Below the pieces are notes generated by a model. The model worked only from the letters and a program-made list of their open reading frames with translations, had not been told where the DNA came from and ran no database searches. From the NCBI GenBank assembly GCA_021234155.1, contig JAJEKV010000028.1, positions 13,404,134-13,468,133 on the forward strand: a stretch of DNA of 64,000 nucleotides, read 5' to 3'. Below, piece after piece: positions 1 to 11,019 of the stretch. The DNA is from Isoetes taiwanensis (taxonomy: Eukaryota; Streptophyta; Lycopodiopsida; Isoetales; Isoetaceae). Numbering within the stretch: the stretch's first letter is position 1; each line of letters starts with the position of its first letter. The position numbers and the translations under genes were made by a program.

Positions 1-1170
1 TCTCTATAGCCAGTAGTTAATAACTCTGGAAGTAAGGTTTTGCTTGTGGTAAAGAGTTCTCTAGATAAATTTATCTGTCAATGCATAACCTTGAAGAATT
101 AAACTTTTGCATCCAAGAACCCCATGAGGTTTGCCTTTTGTCATTGTATGCCAATTGACCTTATGAGTTTTTCCCCAAAAAAAATTTCTAATGATTCTCT
201 CTATCTATTGGCAAATACTTTTGGGTGCCAAAAGAGCAGAAGAGAAATAAATATGAGTACTTGCAATTATAGAGTTTTCAACAATTATCCTGCCAGCAAG
301 AGATAAGCAGTTACCATAATTGTTCAGTTTCCTTTTGATTTTGGAGACTATTGAGAACCTTAGGCCTTAAAGACTAGTATCCAAAGAAAGTAGCATGTCT
401 AACAAATTAGTAGCTTGAGCAGGAGTGATACACTTGATGCTAAGCATGTCTGTTTGGCTCAAATCACCTATGATGAGAGATTTATTCATGTCAAGATGGA
501 TTCCAGAAGCCGCACTGAAGATGTTAACAAATAAGGAAAGAACCCTATATTATTAAGATCATTTTTGAGAAAGCTGAAGAAGTCATCTGCATATTGCAAG
601 ATGCTTAACTTAGAAATATTGCCAGGTGACATGAGGCCAGTGATATTGCCATGATGAGATGATATATGGCCCTTGTTAATTGTTCAGCCATACACCATTA
701 GTTGAATGATCTCATCAGTGAAACCAATGTTTTTAAGGGCATAGACTAAAAAGTCCCATCTAACAGTGTCAAAGACTTTTGAAAAATCCAGTTTAAGTAG
801 AAACCAATTTTGGTTGGAGATTGAATTCCAAAGGAGACTTTCCATAGCTGCCACAAAGGTTGATTGGTTCAAGCTAATACATCCGTGAAGATAGCCTTTG
901 ACTATGTTTGCAATTAATTTAGCACATAACTTGTATGAAGTATTGATCAATAAAAAAATAGGTCTATAATCTGAGAATGCTTTTAGGTTATCAACTTTTG
1001 GAACTAAAGTGGTCATCCCAGAAGAGATTGCAGGGTGAAGGTGATTGTAATTTCAGAACCCATGAACCATTTAGATGTAATCAAGTGTGATAGTTTTCTA
1101 GAATTGAATGTAGAACCTGGGTGATAATCCATCAGGTCCAGGACTCTTTCCCTTGGCCATGCCTTTAACT
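1..1170 (-). pseudogene. L1-type LINE reverse transcriptase relic
   Basis: On the minus strand the window edge to about 1170 encodes a plant L1-like non-LTR reverse transcriptase in several frames. Read 5' to 3' (high to low coordinates) one sees KGKSPGPDGL (near 1150), TTLVPKV and DYRPI (about 1010-955), the LDFSKVFDTVRWDFL block (about 790-735), LQYADDF with the catalytic YADD (about 590) and a KIKRKLNNYGN segment with SLAGRIIVENS (about 330-260). These are the usual RT fingers/palm blocks in order. Internal stops and frameshifts show it is dead. The longest open piece is 684-1016. The element continues past the left edge of the window. The endonuclease domain and 5' end are absent. Confidence 0.85.
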
Positions 1171-1880
1171 ATAACTTATATCACAAAACATGGTTCATCG
1201 CGCAAAACAGATTTATACGTGGTTTTCGTTATGGTTTTAATATGATTTAGGAACGGTATTTGTGTTTGGGTGTATAACACGTATTTCTAAAGCACGCATA
1301 TACTTCCTTATGTTTTTTTTATGTGATTGTCCTATGGTTTGCTCGCATATATATTTACAAAGTATTTGAAAGAAGGTATATGATCATATGCACAGGTCGA
1401 GGCAATCTATTTAGGGTTCCCTTGTCCAGCCGAACTACGCAGATACGTTAAGCTTAAAATTTCACTGGGCGCCATTGGAGTCAATTACTTCGATGATCCT
1501 TACCACAGAATGCTGCACATCACGAATAGATCTGACCCCTGCAAATTCAACAAACTCAGATACAAAAGGTCAGATATAACCTCTAGAAACATGAACTGCT
1601 GGCACAAATTCGCCACCCATCGGGACTCAGACGTGCAAAAAAGTGCAAACGAGATCTATCTGGCTCAACCCAATCCTGAGAATCTGATAGAGCAACTGCT
1701 CCTTCTCTGGATTTCTGCCTTCAATTTACAAATTAAGGAATTAGGATCTGGCTTTAATTCTTGAGCAACAGCGGCTCCTCTTCCTGCTTTGAGAATCTGT
1801 CTATCCATCTGGATAACTCTTTGGGATAATCATGAGGTCTAGTATAAGATTCAAATAAGACTTGTCTTATAACTTCAAGA
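1171..1880. other. No recognisable gene
   Basis: AT-rich sequence between the L1 relic and the next LINE fragment. A plus-strand open frame (1510-1764, 84 codons) has no motif that I recognise and no flanking gene structure. It may be an older transposon fragment. Nothing else is supported here. Confidence 0.4.
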
Positions 1881-2729
1881 GATTATGGAATCGTGCTTCT
1901 TCTCCAACTTCTACTCATCACTTTATCATTTACTTCCAGAAGGTGGTCGCTATACACGTTTGCCCAACCTTGCTTTGGCCATGGCGATGGGTCTCCAACG
2001 CCTGAAAGCCTGCTGGAAGGACAAGTAAGATCAGTGGTTCTCACGCTGGGTTGTACAGGCAAACAGATGTGTACATGTAAGGACAAAGAAAGATCACAAG
2101 GCACTTAAGTTGTACCTGGATGCTACTTTCCTTCGCAAGCTCTGAGATGCAGATGCTCTGGCGCACGTTAAGCTGGCACACTATCAACAGCAAGTCAATC
2201 CCAGGCTCACGAGAGGCCCACACCAGTACTTATACACCCAGTTGCCTATGAAGAAGCGCAGACTTATAGCTTCCATTCGCACGAGTGCACATCGCCTCCG
2301 TATTGAGACAGGACGTTGGGCTCGGGAAGCACGAGAGCAAAGGCTTTGCCAGTGTTGCCACCAGGGCACCATTGAGAATGAATGTCATGCCCTCCAGGTC
2401 TGCCCATCGTTTGCCCATATCAGAGAGCGGTATGTTCGATTACTAGTGCCTGGCCAACCGTTGCATGAGTTGTTGAATATGGCGTCAGTGGGTTTGTTGG
2501 GGTTATACCTCCAGGAGGTTATGGATGCACGGACTCAGTTGTGTCTTCTGGGACGACATTGAACTGTCCTACACAATTGTACAGCATGCCAGCAGACTTA
2601 TTACTGCTACGGTTTTTCCCTCGAAAACCCTTTGGGGCGGGGGTTTTTTAATCCTATCAATAATGCATTTGCTGCTCTCTTATTTGTTTGGGTCCCATAG
2701 GCCAGTCGGTCTCCATGGATGCTAAAAAT
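1880..2729 (+). mobile_element. LINE 3' end, copy 1 (zinc-knuckle tail of pol plus 3' UTR)
   Basis: The open frame 2242-2562 encodes a pol C-terminus with the pattern RIETGRW, then R-x-C-x-x-C, then ENECHALQVCP, an HxC-type zinc-knuckle module that ends the reverse transcriptase of many LINEs. Sequence upstream to about 1880 is alignable with copy 3 (13265-14005), so the homologous segment is longer than the frame. The 3' UTR has a GC-rich hairpin-like stretch (about 2605-2650) and ends directly in a CTATT array. The 5' part of pol is missing, as in 5'-truncated LINE insertions. It is not an intact gene. Confidence 0.7.
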
Positions 2730-2833
2730 CTATTCTATTCTATTCTATTCTATTCTATTCTATTCTATTCTATTCTATTCTATTCTATTCTATTCTATTC
2801 TATTCTATTCTATTCTATTCTATTCTATTCTAT
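2730..2833 (+). repeat. (CTATT)n microsatellite forming the LINE tail
   Basis: About 21 near-perfect copies of the pentamer CTATT follow the LINE 3' UTR without a gap. The same pentamer ends LINE copy 3 near 14006-14029, so the array appears to be the element's own 3' tail and not a chance neighbour. Confidence 0.9.
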
Positions 2834-2874
2834 AAATTGATTGCTTATATACAATTCTTACCTTTTAGAAGTAT

Positions 2875-3229
2875 CTTGACTTAGCTCAAATTATATAAGC
2901 AAATCATTGCCACGTATAGAACGCGCATAGATTGGAGACAAAAATTAGAAGATGGTTTAGGATTCTTTCAAAAGCTAAGATTTGCAAAGTATGTACATCT
3001 AGAAGTGTAGAAATTGAATGTCATACACTCTTGCAATGCTTGGCATATGCACATATAAGAGAGAATTTCGACATTCAGGCACTAGACTTCCACTCATTGT
3101 TGGTTATGCCATGTATAGTATTGGGATCCTATTTAAGGGCAGTGGACACACCGATCCCTATTATTAAAATTGTAAATAGCTCTGTTTCTAGACTCAATGG
3201 CCTCTCAAGGCCCTAAGAGAGCAATAGAC
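2875..3229 (+). mobile_element. LINE 3' end, copy 2 (diverged)
   Basis: A 94-codon frame (2932-3216) preserves the same pol C-terminal layout as copy 1: RRWFRI, then C-x-x-C, then EIECHTLLQCLAYAHIRE and LGSYLRAV. It is much more diverged in DNA and protein and more AT-rich than copy 1. It ends in an AAAT array where copies 1 and 3 end in a pentamer. It is a 5'-truncated LINE relic of a related subfamily. Confidence 0.6.
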
Positions 3230-3230
3230 A

Positions 3231-3297
<67 letters not shown>

Positions 3298-3299
3298 AT
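3230..3299 (+). repeat. (AAAT)n microsatellite, LINE tail
   Basis: About 17 uninterrupted copies of a tetramer (TAAA/AAAT) directly follow LINE copy 2. They form its 3' tail and abut the broken end of the minus-strand gypsy RT. Confidence 0.9.
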
Positions 3300-3369
3300 T
3301 TGGCTTCCTACTCAAATCAGCCTCCAGCCAGGCCTTTCAGCCAACTACAAAAAAGTCTGACAACCTTTG

Positions 3370-3835
3370 GATCAAATTTCGTCTGACCCCTATGCTTTAT
3401 TCAATTCCCTATAATCTATGCAGATTCACAGATTTCCATTTTTCTTTCAGACCGGCACAATACATGATACCCAAGATGGATTTCTAATAGGATAAATGAG
3501 GTCAGCAACCACCATCTTCTCTATTTCTTCCTTGATCAAGTTTAGCAATGAGGGATTAATTTTTCATAGTTTCTGAAGTACAGGTTTAGCCCCTTCTTCA
3601 AGTTTAATTTCAAACTCAGCCACATTATTGGATTCCCCATTAATTCTGAGTAATCCCATGCAAATACATCAGCCATACCTTGAAAGAGCTCCTGAAATTG
3701 GTGGCACTCTTTTGTATTGGTTAGTTTCCCCATGAATCCATTCTTTGTGATAGTTATCTCGTGGGTGCCTTCCTCTTGAGAAGCATTGATCACCAATATG
3801 GGACGAAGTTGTTGTAGCTCTTTCTCTAGCAGTTC
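3370..3835 (-). pseudogene. Ty3/gypsy reverse transcriptase, N-terminal part
   Basis: The open frame 3542-3796 carries the RT approach region ADVFAWDYSELMG. Downstream, in a neighbouring frame, are LIKEEIEKMVVADLI, NPSWVSCIVPV and CIDYRELNKA, the fingers blocks of gypsy RT. A stop replaces the expected Trp after CIVPV. The catalytic YxDD half is absent because the element ends near 3370. Confidence 0.75.
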
Positions 3836-3921
3836 ATATTCATGGACAACACCTTCACTTAAATGTTCCTGCAGAACTGATCAACCTCTTGGTTGAATTC
3901 CCTATTACCATGCACAATTTT

Positions 3922-4200
3922 CTAAGAAGTGAGTAGTGAAAGTTTCTCTAATAGCCCATTTCTGAGCATCTCCATGTCCTTATTTTTTGCTTGAAATTTT
4001 CCCTGGACTTGTTTACAGACTAGAAGTGAATCACCAAAAATTGTCAAATGGGAAATATTCAAAGCTGCTTCACCAATTCCAGCTAGAAGGGCCCCATACT
4101 CTGCATCATTGGACATGATGGATGAATGGATCCTGCCTATAGTAGCTATCACTTTATAGTCAGTATCCTTGAGAATAGCACATGCGGCAGCCATATTCAA
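3922..4200 (-). pseudogene. RNase H-like domain (archaeal-type) of gypsy element
   Basis: A 92-codon frame with the signature SNDAEYGALLAGIGEA, then LTIFGDSLLVCKQVQGKFQAK. AEYxALLxGL and the D-S-x-LV block are typical of the archaeal-type RNase H acquired by some plant Ty3/gypsy (Tat-related) elements. It lies between the protease (4418-4891) and the RT start (3835 down). The catalytic first Asp region is not clearly visible, and the domain is probably truncated at its N-terminus. Confidence 0.65.
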
Positions 4201-4417
4201 TCTCTTAGAGATCCCTCCATCAAATCACAAATAGGCTTTAGAAGGGGCTTGTTCTTGGCTGGTCTATTCAAGAATAAGAGATGAATGACGAGTAGCTACA
4301 TGATGGAGCATTAGAGAATAGTTACCTTAAACTTTCTGGTACCAAAAATTCATCTATCAGGTTTACTTGTGGGCTGGCAGATAAGTTTCCATTCTTATTG
4401 TAAAGGGTAGCAGTGAT

Positions 4418-4891
4418 CTAACCGTCCGAAATAGTACATATTCCTTGTTTCCAGATTGGCCGAGCATCAACAGTCTTCATCCATCTCTTTCCTAGCAAGA
4501 GGTCATAGACTTCATCCTCGTCTTCTTGAGCAAAAGATATAACTATAAAGTCAGTAGAGACAACAATATTTTCAATTGATATTTGTAGATTAATAATGAG
4601 CCCCATTGGACGAACCCTTTGATTTGAAAAACTTTTCAACATGAGGGTATTAATCTGCAGCTTAAGCCTTTTGAAAACATGATAAGGCATTACGTTCAAT
4701 CTAGACCCAATATCTAAGATAACATTAGAAAGGGAAGAACTATTTATGGTAGCTTCACAAAAGAATATGCCAGGGTCATCATCAGTTTGTGGCAACACCA
4801 AATGACTACTAACGTCTTCATGCAATATCGTATCCCTCAACGCCTTTTTCCCTATACCGGGGTGCAATCCTAAGAAGTGTAAGCAGATCAA
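4418..4891 (-). pseudogene. Retroviral-type aspartic protease of gypsy element
   Basis: The frame contains SNVILDIGSRLNVMPYHVFKRL, matching the D-[ST]-G-S-x-x-N-[IV]-[ML] active-site pattern of gypsy proteases. The catalytic triad reads D-I-G, so the usual Ser/Thr after Asp is replaced by Ile. The flap and LLGKRWM block (the usual LLGRPW) follow, then a C-terminal DARPIWKQG. It cuts Gag-Pol in a functional element. Here it is a fossil. Confidence 0.75.
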
Positions 4892-5129
4892 TAGAGATTA
4901 AATCAAGGTCGTCCATCTCCTTGGTTATAAATTTCTTGCTAGGAGAAAGGAGAATGTACGGTTCAAACGATTCAACAAGTACCTATGTATCCTTTGGTGA
5001 CAGTGAAGTTTTCCTTCTTTTTGACAGCCAACACTCCCTCCACTGCGTCGTATTCTTGTACCTCTATAAATTGAATAGAACATCTAGAGGCCTGCTTCTT
5101 TGCTTCTTGTTAGCAAAATATCTCTTTAC

Positions 5130-6110
5130 ACTACATTTAAGGTCAGTGTGACTAATCTGTTTACAAAAGGAACATTGAGGGCACTCTCGTCCATAGTGTC
5201 CTCTTTTAGTTTGGGCAAGGTCTTAGAAAGCATGTATTGTCCGAATGATTAATTCTTTGATAAATAGAGCATGCGGCATTAGAAGTATTTGTTGGCAAGA
5301 CATTTTGACCCTTAAGAACTTCTGCAAATTCTTAAGACACGTCCAGCAGGGTTTATATAACTATAATTATCTCTGCTCTCACTTCATCTTCAAATCTAAC
5401 CATTTTCTCTTTAGAAACTGTATAAACTGTTGAACAGAAGGTTCCTGGTCCCAATCTAGATAGAAAGTCTCCTGAGGGTATGAAGGATACTCTTCTTCTG
5501 GCAGCGAGATAATCCTTTTTGCAACAGAGATGGCTTTGGCAAATGCCTTATGAATTGAATCTAATTCCCACGTATCCTCATGTTTCAACAATTTTCTATA
5601 GATCTTGAACTGGAGTTTCAGTTTTAAGATGAAGTAATGAACTAAATGTGTAGTAAGATGTTCCAATTGAGCTTGCTGGCACTTTAAGAGATAGGCATTA
5701 AATCGCTCTACATAAGCTGGCACATTTTCTTCTTTTTTTAATGTGAAAGAGAGGCAATTCGTCAATAAGATTACCACAAGTTGTAGGAACACCAAACCTT
5801 TCTATGAAGTTCTGGACCATTGTTTTCCATAAAGAGACATTGCAGCTTCTCATATAAACCACATATTTGGTTCCTCACCTTTCATACTTTTTTCAAAAAT
5901 CGAGATGTGTCACCTTCTTTCTCCCATGCTCTCCGTAATATTCCTCAAAGACCTGCAAAAATTCTTGAGAATTCTGAGAGGCTGGAAAACGGGCATATTA
6001 ACTTTAGTGTGACAAGGAAATGGAGGATAATTTTGGGAATGGACTGGCACATGAGTCTCCTGTTCATAACCAATTTCACCATTTTCGGTAGCTCTTCGTG
6101 GAGCCATAGA
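5130..6110 (-). pseudogene. Ty3/gypsy gag with CCHC knuckle
   Basis: The minus strand near 6105 begins with MAPRRATENGE in the frame of a short N-terminal part. The 5795-5379 frame carries the conserved capsid region (AYVERFNAYLLKCQQAQLE, then an HxLVHYFILKLK block). About 5210-5130 reads GHYGRECPQCSFCKQ and ISHTDLKC, a degenerate zinc knuckle of nucleocapsid. At least two frameshifts separate these pieces. Confidence 0.65.
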
Positions 6111-6119
6111 GTACAACAC

Positions 6120-6756
6120 TAGGTATGTATAGATCTCGATAGAACCTCCAACAGATGTTAGCCTAAAACCTGGCTTTGGCCAACATTCAGAAGGGTGATA
6201 TGGTAAGAACCTCGAGATCTAATTAGAGGGAAGATGAACCCCGAAATAAATAAGAAAACATTGTCAATGGTTAAGAACTAGAACATAAAGAAAAGAAAGT
6301 CTTGTTATCAAATGCAGTTTGTAAACATTTCTTACAATGGAGTAAATTTTTTTCTTCTTGCTGGAAAGGAAATACAATGGAAACAAGATTTTTGAGAAGA
6401 ATACACAGTAGAACCTTGCTTGATTCAAAAAATAGATACACCTTCCAAAAGGACAGTTTGAATAAACCATAGCAATTTGCTTGATAAGAACCCAAAAGAA
6501 ATGAATATCGTGGAGCCTTCTTGAGAGAAAATGGAATGTTTTTACAATCAGAGTAATTCTTGATCTTGAAATTGGCGAATGCATATATGCTATATGCTGT
6601 TAGCTGCAAAAAACAAAATCGACGTCCTCTTCTCTTCAAACAACTTTTGGATCCCGCCAAGAAATGGTTAGATCCATATCTTTGCATGATATCAGCAGGT
6701 TTGGAGCAGAATTGCATTTATCAAGTTGTTCGAGCTTTTTTGCATTAAAAAAAAAA
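6120..6756. other. Gypsy 5' leader remnant and unassigned DNA
   Basis: The first 140 bases are probably the leader of the minus-strand gypsy element. The rest is AT-rich and holds long but featureless minus-strand open frames (6264-6717) with no recognisable motif. No LTR end or primer-binding site could be supported. Confidence 0.3.
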
Positions 6757-6810
6757 CAAGGTGCTGCGCACGAGGGGTTGCCCTTCGGTGACGTGAAAGT
6801 GTGTTTTTAT
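6757..6810 (-). repeat. Tail of repeat copy A
   Basis: Minus strand: AACACACTTT, then GAAGGGCAACCCCTC (imperfect hairpin, CAA loop) and GTGCGCAGCACCTTG at the outer end. About 50 bp match the tail of copy C closely. A T-run follows the outer end. Confidence 0.7.
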
Positions 6811-7419
6811 AGTTTATGTTTCAGCGTTTGTTTTCATGTAAACTGCAACCTCGGTGAGAGCCATTGTGTTGTTGTAATTTTGATGATGTTTTTATACTTT
6901 TGTAAGATTGAATTCAATTTTATCATTTGAGGATCCAAGACAAAAAGTAAACAGTAGACCCCTAATTTAATGGCTAACTTAAATACTTGACAACTTTTTA
7001 GCTTACTATGTACTTCGTATTGCGACCCAATACAAAATGTGTCGATCGTAAGCCCATAACTATGCATTCAAAAAACCCTTCCCCGAAGGTTTTGTAAGAA
7101 GAAACCTTGTAAACAACACCTATGAATACGTATGAAAATCGATATATCAAAACTAGACAAAGATGGGATGATTGGTCCAGAACCTCCATGATAAAAGATA
7201 TTAATACTGCCATAAATGGATGCATATGCGGATTATAGGTGCAATTAGACTGAGATTTTTTCTCTAATAATTGCAAAGACTAGACACATTTGAAGAGTAT
7301 GATGTCAATCTTTCATTGCTCTCATTTCACAACATTGGCATAACCTATTTTCATGTGGCATAGAAAGTTTAGCAGTATCCCACAAAAAAGATGCCTCGTA
7401 GCCCCTCTATTATGACATC

Positions 7420-7740
7420 CAAAGCATCCTGAGACATGAATACTCACAAGTTGAGATTCATCTAATATTTAATGTCGTGGTGCTAAAGTTCTATAAGGGA
7501 GGTGAAATTTCTCCTGAGGTCTTACAGAAAATGGACTATGCAGATCCTCCTATCATTAAAGGAGATGAAGAGATGCTAGAATCTAAGATGATTCTTACAC
7601 ATCACAATACACAAATCTTCTTATCCAAGGTATCTAGTAATGTTTAAGTTTCATCCACCTTCTAATATAGTGTGGTATTCCAAGGACAAACTAAAAGGAT
7701 ATAAAGCACTTGTGGATGAGTATGAACAAATTCACGAAAT
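7420..7740 (+). pseudogene. Chromovirus integrase C-terminus and chromodomain relic
   Basis: Plus-strand reading gives IHLIFNVVVLKFYKGGE, the H-x-V-F-H-V-S-x-L-K motif that ends gypsy integrase. It is followed by SPEVLQKMDY and a K/E-rich linker. After a one-base frameshift comes YLVMFKFHPPSNIVWYSKDKL, which matches the chromodomain core (YLVKWKGxPxxxxxWxxxxxL). The two Lys/Trp positions of the core are changed to Met/Phe, so this is an old fossil with no flanking pol. Confidence 0.5.
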
Positions 7741-9288
7741 TCCAACATGGGATATTTAAATAATTGTACACCTTGGTCAGGCTTAATTGCCTAAGAATCA
7801 AACATCTCTAAATGAATTGAGATAGAAGTTCTCATGGACCTGATAGAAGTTAATGGCTGTTAACAAGACTGATATCAGCCATGTCATTAGAGGGATTTGT
7901 ACCTTAGTCTTTCACTTGAAAAAAAAAAAAGCTAACAAAGATGCTACTTCTGGAATCATAACAAAAAGCTATGTTAATTTCAAAAATGGAAAAGGAATTT
8001 TCCCTTCGAGGACCTTTCAAGAGATTATAAAAACCCTCACATGGAAGGATGGTTTGCCAAGCCTTACCATCATAGCTTTGCTTCTATTGCTCTCTTGATT
8101 TCCAATATACTTCTAATTCTCCATAGCCAAGCTTGTTGGTCTGAGCAGGATAAAGATTTCATGCTCCAAGATAAAGACTTTCTGGTGAATTTAGATTGGT
8201 GAATTGAGTTACTCCTAATTAATTTTTTTTGCATTTCTTTGTGACTTTTGCAGGTGATTCTGAAGAGGTCATATTAGTATGGATATCCACAACTTCTTCA
8301 AAACTATGCATCAAGTCAAATCATTACATTACCATGTTGGCTTAGGAAATTTTGAAAAAGCACTCAAAGAAAAATGGCAAACATAATATTGGGTTGTAAC
8401 ATAAAGAACAATATTATTTAGAACACCACGTCCAAAGCTATTGTGAAGAATCTGTAAGGTCTATTAGGGGTGGTCTACAGTAGTCCCTTATCAAAAGAAA
8501 GATTCCATCCTTACAGTGTTATACTACGGATAAGACGAGCATATGCAGCAAAATAAGTTCAACTATGGGACTAGAATGTTTTATAATGATATTTTGAAGT
8601 TTAGTTTTTCCAAGTTGTAGAAAAGATGGGCAATTGAGGTCCTTTATTGGTAGTTTGACCTGAAAATACAAAATGAATTGAATGCCTTGCCCCTCCGGAC
8701 TCGCCCATTTATCTGAGGTGACAAAAAATAATGGAGATAGGAACTCGAAAAGCTCATCCATTTGAAATGTGTCTGCTTGTAGAGTTATATATCTCATGAT
8801 CTTCTTGCTGCAAACACTCAATCTCTTCGATCTCCAACTGCCTTTCAAAATTGTAAATGTGCAAAAAATACTCAGCAGATTTGGTTTTGCAATACTGCAC
8901 AAGAAAATCTACTTTTCCAGTTCGTTATAGATTAGAAGTTGCTTGAAGTTTTTTGAAGGGCTTATGAGCTTAAATACTTTGTTATTCTTCCTGATGCCAA
9001 AAGTTGTGGTTACAGTTCGACTAATAGCCGAGTACATAAATTGGGCAGAAGGAACAATACACCAAGTTCTTTGAAGGCAGATGTGCTAAATGTAATGATG
9101 TTGTTCTATCATTAGAGCAAAGTTTGACTGGCCAATTATGTTGTCTATGAAGTGCTTAAGGCCATTCATTGCTGCTAGAATTTGCAGAGGCGATATTGCA
9201 ACATCTGCAGTACCAATGCGGGTTGCATGTTTGTGCACAGAGTTTCATAAAGCAAATTATGATTTTTGACATGGATTATTGATGTAGA
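7741..9288. other. No recognisable gene
   Basis: AT-rich sequence. Open frames at 7853-8098 (plus) and 8519-8902 (minus, 127 codons) lack motifs that I can name and lack plausible neighbours or splice context. Nothing is supported. Confidence 0.3.
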
Positions 9289-9543
9289 TTGTGTGGATCA
9301 TTGACCAGAAGAAGAACTTTTCCCAGAGGATATATTTCTCATGAGAGGATCACAAAATCTGTCAAGAAGAAACTAGATGACTTACAGCCGGGAGAAAACA
9401 AAAAATACACAAATGTATTTGATCTCGTTATGGAAACCGATATACTTCTAGATGCTTGTCAGAAGATCAAGGCTGGAGGTGAAGGAGATCCCTTACAAGT
9501 TGAGATGAGTAGGACAGAACTGAATTGTGTACGGGAACTATAG
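9289..9543 (+). CDS. Hypothetical fragment, weakly maturase-like
   Basis: An 84-codon frame reads like real protein: a basic, charged N-terminal half (ERITKSVKKKLDDLQ) then YTNVFDLVMETDILLDACQKIKAG. The latter loosely resembles the segment before the RT domain in nuclear-encoded group II intron maturases (a pattern of F-x-x-L, then a residue pair before L-x-x-A-x-x-x-I-K). No RT or maturase X domain follows, and stops flank the frame. It is likely another captured or degraded gene fragment. The assignment is weak. Confidence 0.25.
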   Translation: MCGSLTRRRTFPRGYISHERITKSVKKKLDDLQPGENKKYTNVFDLVMETDILLDACQKIKAGGEGDPLQVEMSRTELNCVREL

Positions 9544-11000
9544 ATTTTTCATGTTTTAAAGTTCCAAAAGCAGCACTCAAGAGAAGGAAATGGCCTGTGT
9601 AGGGGTGTTGCAAGAATGATCAATTGTTTACAGAGGCTTAATACGCAGCCAAGTTAAGTTGGGACTTTTCATAGAGTCTTTCAAGCCAAATTATCTAATT
9701 ATGGATTACATGTTATTATAAGGACTGTTTGTATGCACATCTTCTCTTCAGGGTTGTATGTTCTTGTGCGTGAGATATTCTTCTCAAAACAAACTATGAG
9801 AGGCATGTCTTATTCCGAATTTATGAACAGCTTGTATGTTACTCTTTAAGTTTTCATCTTTGCTTCTTCTACTGAAGCATAATATAGAAAGCTGATAATT
9901 TTTAGGCAGTTCCTCACCAACATGTGATCAATAAACATAAAAGAAATTGTATAACTCGAGTTTCACATCTCCCTATTGCTGCAATTTTTCAATAAAGCTA
10001 AGTTCAAACCATGCTTTAAGATACAGGTTAAAAAATTCCAGTCATAATTGTTTCCAAGTTAATCTTCTATATGCCTATGCAAACAGTCAAATAAAAGCCA
10101 AGAGTTAAAGTGTGGCTTCCAGCTTACCAACATTGCATTGAGGTTCACTTTTATGTACCTCTTGTACTTAGGCTAGCATGAATTCGCGCTGGCATGTTCA
10201 ACACTACATCATATATTGAACTTAGGCATCAACCTTCCCAGACACAATCAAATCTATATTGGCAGGTTATCAGGTGTTTTCTGCACCAGAAGAGCTTTCT
10301 CACATGTTTCTCAGCTCTTCTCTTGTTACATGCTCAACCAGTTCTTGCTCTTGTACTTTTGAATATGTTTCTGTGGCTCTCTCTCAAAATATGCAGCCTA
10401 GGGATTCAACATATAAATCAAGAAGTATTTTCACGTTAGGATCTGCAGGAGCATTTAGATAACTCAAATAAAATTATGGCTTGTAGCATAAATCCCTTAA
10501 ATGCTCATCTAATGGTAGGGCTCTCTATAATGTGTATTTCTTAGCATGAAGCTTACGATTTCTCCATGATGCATTTTCGCTGTTGCAATGGCCCTCGGCA
10601 AGAGACAGACATCAGTCCAGAGGAGGCTTTATATGTCACCGTTTTATAACCCATGAGAAAGTAGAAGCATAAAATTGATGCATGTACATTAAGGTTCTAA
10701 TGCAGTTAAATGGGAAATAGATGATGCAAGGGTCTTGAAAATTCTGGGACTGCTAGTAATACTGCTCTTATAAATTAAGAACCTTGGTCACAAGAAATTA
10801 ATTCATTATAACATTGCCATCCATCTCAAACGTTGTCCATAAAACATTATCTGAAATGTTGTAGATTTAGAAATGTTACCCCATAAGCTCACAAGCCAAA
10901 TGCGATCCAAACACCCTATAAGTTGCAAGTGCCCAACTTGAGAATCTCTGCTATGGCATAACTTGCACACTCCATATTATTATATAGTCTACAGGAACAA
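9544..11000. other. No recognisable gene
   Basis: AT-rich sequence with overlapping plus-strand frames at 10194-10462 that show no motif. It may contain degraded untranslated or intronic sequence of the neighbouring captured genes. I see no support for a feature. Confidence 0.3.
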
Positions 11001-11019
11001 AAAAGTGCAGTCAAAATCA

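Larger units (their letters stand above)
3370..6110 (-). mobile_element. Decayed Ty3/gypsy element, truncated in RT
   Basis: Reading the minus strand from 6110 down: gag, CCHC knuckle, aspartic protease, an RNase H-like domain, then the start of the reverse transcriptase, which breaks off near 3370 next to the AAAT array of the LINE. The rest of RT, the usual RNase H and integrase are missing, and no LTR was recognised. Frames are broken throughout, so it cannot be functional. The domain order (RNase H before RT) is unusual and is treated as a separate finding. Confidence 0.75.

Noticed and set aside
8519-8902. 127-codon minus-strand frame as a gene
   Set aside because: No motif, no splice or promoter context, and inside an AT-rich repeat copy.
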